From the NCBI GenBank assembly GCA_027625915.1, contig JANTQA010000033.1, positions 6,014,001-6,078,000 on the forward strand: a stretch of DNA of 64,000 nucleotides. The letters run 5' to 3'. Each line of letters begins with the position of its first letter. The stretch's first letter is position 1. The position numbers were made by a program, and so were the translations under genes. The stretch comes from Anaeramoeba flamelloides. Its lineage: Eukaryota; Metamonada; Anaeramoebidae. The notes under the pieces were generated by a model. That model searched no databases. It saw only the letters and a program-made list of their open reading frames with translations, and was not told the origin of the DNA. Below are positions 58,501 to 64,000 of the stretch, piece by piece.

Positions 58501-60578
58501 ATCGAAATGAACATTATTTGTATTAGCATCCTTTCCATTCTCGTTGGTGTTAGAATAAAATTCACGAGCGGTGAAGGGCAATATTTGCACCAGGATTCGT
58601 TGCTCGCTTGGATTAACCACATAAAAGGTCTTTTTTGCCACTGTTCCGCTTTGAACCAAATTAAAATCAATTAATGATTCTTCAATAATAGTGGGCCTCA
58701 TTAACCCAGCACTAACATTTACAATGATGTCATTCGTCACATCGTTTTGTATATTTAATTTGGCAAAAATTAAATTCTGACCATTTTTTTCAATTGTTTT
58801 CCATTTTTTTTTAATTGTATTTATTTTTTGTAAATTATTGATGTTATATGGCTTTGCTTCTTTATTAAATAATTCATTCTGTAAATTATTAAATTCATTA
58901 AATTTTTGATTTGATTTTGATGGATCAAAAATTACCTTTGCAAGTAGGGTCTCTTTACCCGGTGGTATTCTGCTTGTTATAATTTGCGGAATTATTCTAG
59001 GGTCCGATGATTGGATGTTGTCTATGAAAATATCCCTTGGGAACGAATTATAAACAAAGAGTGTTGTTGTTAATTTTTTACTTGGAAAGGATTTATCAAA
59101 TTGAATAAAATTTTTCTTTTTAAGAATTTGATGGTTATTAATATTTGATTCATCAATTTCCAGTTGTGTTTGGTTTTGATAAAATTCGATTTCTCCTTGA
59201 ATAGTTTTATAATGGGTATAGACAGTAATTTGCTCATTTTCAGTATTTATTTGAATATTGCCTAACTTTTCTTCAATTTTATCAGAAAAAATTTCTAATT
59301 TGCAAATAAAGAAACACCCTGAATCAATAATTTTTGATTGAACCAGATAATGTTCAAGATCATGCTGATTATTTTTTTTCACATATGGGTCAAATACATC
59401 ATTTATCTTTGAAACGCTTTCCGAGTCATCTCTTTTAGTTTGATATTGATTGGATTTTTTATTTTTATTTTTATTTTTTTTATTATTTTGATTATCTAGA
59501 TATTCTTCATATCGTTTTAATTGCTTGATCCCACATCGATCCAATTCTTCACTTTCATAATTTCGAATCGACCCCATCTTGATAGTTATATTGCCAAATG
59601 TTGAAGAATAATTTAATAATTGTATATCTATTGGGTTATTATTTTCAAAATAAATGATCTTTGTATGTACTTTATTAATTCCAATTTTCCCAAAATCTAA
59701 AAATTTATATTTTTTATTTTTAATTTCTTCAAATTTTTTAATATTTGGGAACAAATTAATATAATTATCTAAATTTTTGGATCCGTCATTGAGCATTTTG
59801 ATATCTAATTGACCATCATATATAATCAAAGGATAATTTATTGTTGTTAAATTAGTGTAAAGAGTTAAATTTTGCACCAAGTTTTTTATTTTGTGTTTTG
59901 GTGTAAATTTGACAACAAACGAATTGATTTTTTGATTTGGACCTATTATCATATTTTTAATGCCTTGTAATATTTCAAAATTTTCTTCATCAATTTTATA
60001 TCCATAAATTGCTAAAGGGGTAGAATAATGATTAATTAATTTTAAACTACGAATAATCTGTCCATTCGAAATTTGATTTTTAAAAAAATTTGTTTCAGGT
60101 GAAATATACTCTGTTTTCGAAATTAGATTAGCTTTTGTCAATATTTTTAAATAGAAAATATTTGAATTTTCTTCTTCAATTTTTAAATTAATCGTATCTT
60201 CAAACACCCCTTTATTATTGCCAAGATATTTAATTTCAAAAACATTTTTTTTTGACTTTTTTAAAAAAATTTTTTTTTTATTTATTTTTATTTTATTTTT
60301 TTTGTGGAAAATGAACGAAAAAAAATTATAAAAAATATTAATAAAGAAAAATTTAAAAAAAAAAAAATAAAAACACAAACAGAAATCTTATTAATTCTTA
60401 TATCACCCAATAGATTTTGTATTTGTAACTGATTGTTTGAATTGGTTATACTAATATCCTTTACATGTATCGGCGTTGAATAATAATTAATCAAAGAAAT
60501 GGATATAATTCTTGAATCATTTCCATTCAAAATGATATTACCAAAATCAAATATATAAGGGTTTGTAACCAATTTTTC
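55558..60578 (-). CDS. TMEM131-family membrane protein, 5' end incomplete (at least 1631 aa)
   Basis: Animal TMEM131 is an ER type I membrane protein whose lumenal PapD-like domains bind cargo such as procollagen. Exons 60381-60578 and 55558-60255 join in phase 0 across a 125-base intron (donor GTTTGT). The lumenal part has repeated Ig/PapD-like units: IFDFGNIIL, FLDFGKIGINKVH, NFIQFDKSFPSKK, LIDFNLVQSGTVAKKTFYVV. The family block VVNPSEQRILVQ ... RNNLTILDYFKVIGKGGSG is distinctive. One membrane span (LIFEILKAIIIGLCIYYIF, about 57490-57570) precedes a roughly 620-residue cytosolic tail dominated by Lys, Asn and Glu with GSGSGSGSES. A poly-Gln run lies near 58383. The first codons and signal peptide were not found; an acceptor at 60579-60580 implies an upstream exon I could not place. 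Confidence 0.85.
58380..58420 (-). repeat. CAG-type tract coding poly-Gln in the TMEM131-family gene
   Basis: GCTGCTGCTG repeats on the plus strand encode about 13 Gln residues after QQNNH in the lumenal part of the protein. CAG codons are unusual in a genome where CAA would be expected, so repeat expansion rather than drift probably made this tract. Confidence 0.85.
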
Positions 60579-60949
60579 CTATTAGTGTTTATTGAATAAA
60601 AAAGAAAAAAAAAAAAAAAATTATGCATACATACATAGATTAATATTTAATAAAATAGGAACTTTCATTTCTTTATTTATTTTTTTATTCATCAGATTTT
60701 TTTCATTAACAATTAATTTCTTCCACAACTAAAAAAAATCTCGATCGTTTTGATATTTTTTGATATATATTTTTTTATTTTGGGTTTGTTTGTCTCTTTA
60801 AATATTGGAAATTCAGTTTTTTTTTTATTTTAATGAAAAGATTATTTTTCAAATGTTTGTTTATACCAAAATTTAATTTTTTAAAAATAGCTTTAAGGGA
60901 GTAGTATTTTTTAAAAATAAAATGAAATCTTGTCAAGATCTTGAAAAAA

Positions 60950-62035
60950 ATTTTTTTTGTAAATTTGTGTTTCGAATTATGAAATGGATGTGTGAACCTC
61001 ATTTAAACAATTTATTAATTTGAATCTCTTTTTTGAAATCCAAAATTTGCATGTTTCCAATATAAAACGAAAAAAAGTAACCATATTATTTTTATTAACT
61101 ATTAAGTTAATTCTTGAAAATGGGAAAACATATTTTTAGTTTTATGTTGGAAAGTATTAATTTCGAAAGAAAATTTTTTATTTGGTTATTCTTTTTAATG
61201 ATTAATATTTCAATTCAAATCTCAGTCAATAAAACTAATTGTGGTATTGGTGGTTTAATAAATGAATATTTGATAAAGGCTAAACAAAAGTTTCTCAATT
61301 AAATTGAGATCTATTATGCAAAAAAAATTTTTTTTTAAGATTTTAAAAAAGTTTTTTTCTGATTTTCAAAAAATGAAAAAAAATTGCAAAAAAATTTTCA
61401 ATTTAAAAAAATTTTTTTAACAAATTGTTTGTTCTTATTCAACAGAAACTATTATCAACAATTTAAATCATTTTTGTAAGAAAAAAAAATGATTTTGAAT
61501 TTTGAGGACAAAATTACTTTATTCCCAAATATCTTCAAGAAAAATTTTATTTTGAAAAATCTAATTTTATCTTTTAACAAAAACAAAATTTCTCGGTAAA
61601 ATTTTTAAATGACTTTAAAACTTTAATTGTTTAACTATCCTTCTTTTTAAAAAAATACAATTATTTTCCAATCCGTTGAATAAATCAATTTTTTTGGTTA
61701 ACAAAAAGAATTATCTCAAAAAAGAAAAAAAAATCTTTATATTAATATTGCTGGTAACAAAGACCTGTTATTGTATAAAAATGATTCAAAATGGTAATAA
61801 ACGGGGTAAAAAAATTTTTATAATGTGAGAAATAAGATGAATTTAATAGTTTTCTTTTTCAGAAAAAAATAGAAAAAAAAATTGATCTCACTTAAAAAAT
61901 ATTTTTTTTTGGGTTTCTTGTTCGATCAGAATTTTTTGACACTTGAAATATACAAAATTTTTAAGTAGAGAATATCACCAATAACATATTTTAAAACTTT
62001 GCCTTGTTGCGGTAAAAGACTGATCCCTTAAGGAA
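60950..62035 (+). repeat. Dispersed repeat D, copy 2
   Basis: Direct counterpart of 38880-41175, sharing TTTCCAATATAAAAC, AAGTTAATTCTTGAA, ATTAATATTTCAATT and the right-end block AGAATATCACCAATAACATA. More compact than copy 1. Confidence 0.55.
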
Positions 62036-63429
62036 AAGTAAATTTCTTTTTGAGGAATAAAGAAATAAATTTGAAAATTCAAAAATTTCTAGAAGAAGTT
62101 CTATTTAAAAGGATAGTCTCCCTTTTTGTTTTTCTAACTTTGAATTTCTTGTGTATGAAAAAATAATTTTTTTTTTTTTTTGTTTCCTCTAATATTTTGG
62201 AGAAGTACTGACAGCTTAAATTCACTTTATAAAATCTTTGTTTTTTTTGAAATTAATTGAAATTGGTAGCTAATGTTTGTTTTTAATTCAAATAATTGAG
62301 AGAAATCAAAGACACTTTTCTTCTAAATTAAACAAAACATATTGGAAGCTTTCTGTGAAATAATGCAATGAAATAACCAATTCTCGGATAAAAAAGAAAA
62401 GTTATGTAAGATACACATCTAAAAGGTACTTATGATAAAAAACTTGTAAAATTTAAAATCGTCAAGGTATTATAATTCTGAATGGAAAAAACTCTCACTT
62501 CATTTGTCTTTTTTTTTTTTATTTACTTGTAAATTTCAAGTCCATTGATTGAAAATTTTTTTTTCTTTTTATTTAGGTGATTCTGTTTTATTGTTTCGTG
62601 ATAAAGTTGTTTCAAAAAAGTACTGAAAATAGGTCTATTTAAAGTTATCAACAGTTTTATAGACTACTATGAAAACTTTTTTGCCAAACTTTTTTACAAT
62701 GGCTTTATATTTTGTATGGGTTAAGGGATTAGCACCACCATAAATTAGTTTATAAATAAAGCATACTATTTCCAAAAAAAGATGTTCAAATCTATTTTAA
62801 AATATCTTGATTAAACCTAATTCTAATAAAACTGTATTTAAATATCCAAAAATGTTATTTATCATTTATTAATTCGTAATAATAATCTAATTTGTTGGTT
62901 ATTTTGACAGTCATTGCATTAATTAAAGATATGAAAGTTTCTAATCTTAATTTTATATTATATTTTTTATGTGTAAAAATTGGCGTTTATTTTCTTCTTG
63001 TTGAATTTCTAAAAATTTTTCCAAAGAGGTTTAATCTCGACAAAATTTCCACAATAAAATGGAAAACGTATAACTGTATTTTTTTATTGAAAAAATTGTT
63101 GGTACCCTTGTCACATTTCCCTATTTTTTATTGAAATTGGACGTGCATTTTTTTTTTTCATTTTTTTGAAATATTTTTATTAGCATATTTTGAAATATAT
63201 CCAATAATTGGTGTTGTTTCAATCAGTATTAATATTTCCCTTAATCCGACATTACTTGTTTACGAATAGAAACACTAAAAAAACGTATTTTTTTATGAAA
63301 TGTAAAAAAAAATGATTCCTCACTTTTTTTGGAAATACGCTGTCGTTTAAATAACTCTAAAAAATCTATTATAAATGTTATTGAACAATGAATTATTAAA
63401 TTTTTTAATAAAGACACTATTAAAAAATA

Positions 63430-63535
63430 TCATTTTTGGAAAATTTTTTTTAATTCATTTTCTCAAATCTAAAAGAAAAAGAAACCAAAATAATAGTATT
63501 CCAGTATTTAAAAACCAATATTTAGAACTTCGAAT
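63430..63535 (-). repeat. Dispersed repeat F, copy 2
   Basis: The reverse complement matches 1193-1300, including AATACTGGAATACTATTATT. Non-coding, element type unknown. Confidence 0.6.
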
Positions 63536-64000
63536 AAGTTACTAATTTTTTAATTTTTTAATTTCAAGATTTACTCAATATAATTATTAGTATAACAACC
63601 AAAAGATCAATTATTTTTGTTTCTTTTCTATGAAGCTGGTTGTATTTTCAATATATTTCTAATATGTAAAAATAATTTGTCTAAAAGAATCTATTCGTTA
63701 ATTATTTAAATGTTTTTTAAAAAATTGGATTTTTTAGTACAAAATCTACATTTCGAGACCAATTTTAAGAAGGGTATTTTTCAACTGTAAATCTGAATAT
63801 TGATTACTCAACATTTAAATTTGTCACAAAATGTAGATTGTTTTCTGAAATTTTGGGAATTTTTTACTAATACATGTATCATTTTTAATTGATGAGATCA
63901 ACTTTTTTTCCCTACTTTATAAATTGATTTTTTCGAGAAATTTGAACATTAGGATCGTTCCGTGATTTGGTTTATGCCCAATATCAAGACAGTTTGATTC

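Larger units (their letters stand above)
60579..64000. other. Right-end intergenic region with repeats D and F
   Basis: No gene was placed in 3.4 kb. It must hold the missing 5' exon and promoter of the TMEM131-family gene. Repeat D copy 2 covers about 60950-62035 and repeat F copy 2 about 63430-63535. Plus-strand open stretches at 61114-61302 and 62892-63134 are hydrophobic and A/T-driven; the first lies inside repeat D. Confidence 0.4.

Noticed and set aside
1-64000. tRNA genes, rRNA genes and CRISPR arrays
   Set aside because: No G+C-rich cloverleaf-like stretch with a GGTTCAANTCC-type box, no rRNA core sequence and no regularly spaced repeats were seen. Small or divergent tRNAs could still be missed by eye.

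Overview
The window comes from the nuclear genome of a very AT-rich unicellular eukaryote. Non-coding DNA is dominated by A/T runs. Coding DNA stands out by higher G+C, and every recognised gene ends in TAA. Introns are GT-AG and range from 48 bases to 4.4 kb. Long Asn tracts, Lys/Glu-rich tails and a BTB-like protein suggest an amoeboid protist such as Anaeramoebae or an amoebozoan; that placement is a guess from style, not from a phylogenetic marker.

Six genes can be assigned to a family or domain. They are eL21 (minus, 2 exons, 13866-14487), a secretory carrier membrane protein (SCAMP; plus, 9 exons including two of 20 nt, 20893-26093), a 2816-residue RasGAP with repeated PH and SH3-like modules (plus, 2 exons, 29521-38126), the RNA polymerase II subunit Rpb7 (minus, 4 exons over 5.1 kb, 42684-47813), a BTB-like protein (plus, 50798-51919) and a TMEM131-family membrane protein (minus, 55558-60578, 5' end unresolved). 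A Lys-rich gene leaves the window on the left (1-491, minus). Two hypothetical genes (6293-6889 and 28291-28619, both minus) and one very weak candidate (50037-50252) are also listed.

The rest is repeat-rich. A 5'-truncated LINE with a target-site duplication lies at 9353-11301. Six copies of a roughly 200-bp Tc1/mariner-type MITE are scattered through the window. A roughly 0.5-kb repeat family has at least five copies, one split by another repeat. Two large foldback elements (1.06 kb and 2.4 kb) and a 260-bp palindromic element are present, plus several degenerate duplications of 0.1-2 kb. The two longest introns (SCAMP intron 6, RPB7 intron 2) are long because they hold these repeats.

No operon-like or pathway cluster is seen. 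SCAMP and TMEM131 both act in the secretory pathway, and the RasGAP and BTB proteins look like signalling or scaffold parts, but their proximity need not mean anything. The most unusual object is the RasGAP, with about six units of PH, helical pair and SH3-like fold ahead of one catalytic domain. All exon joins were made by eye from reading frame and family alignment; none is backed by transcripts.
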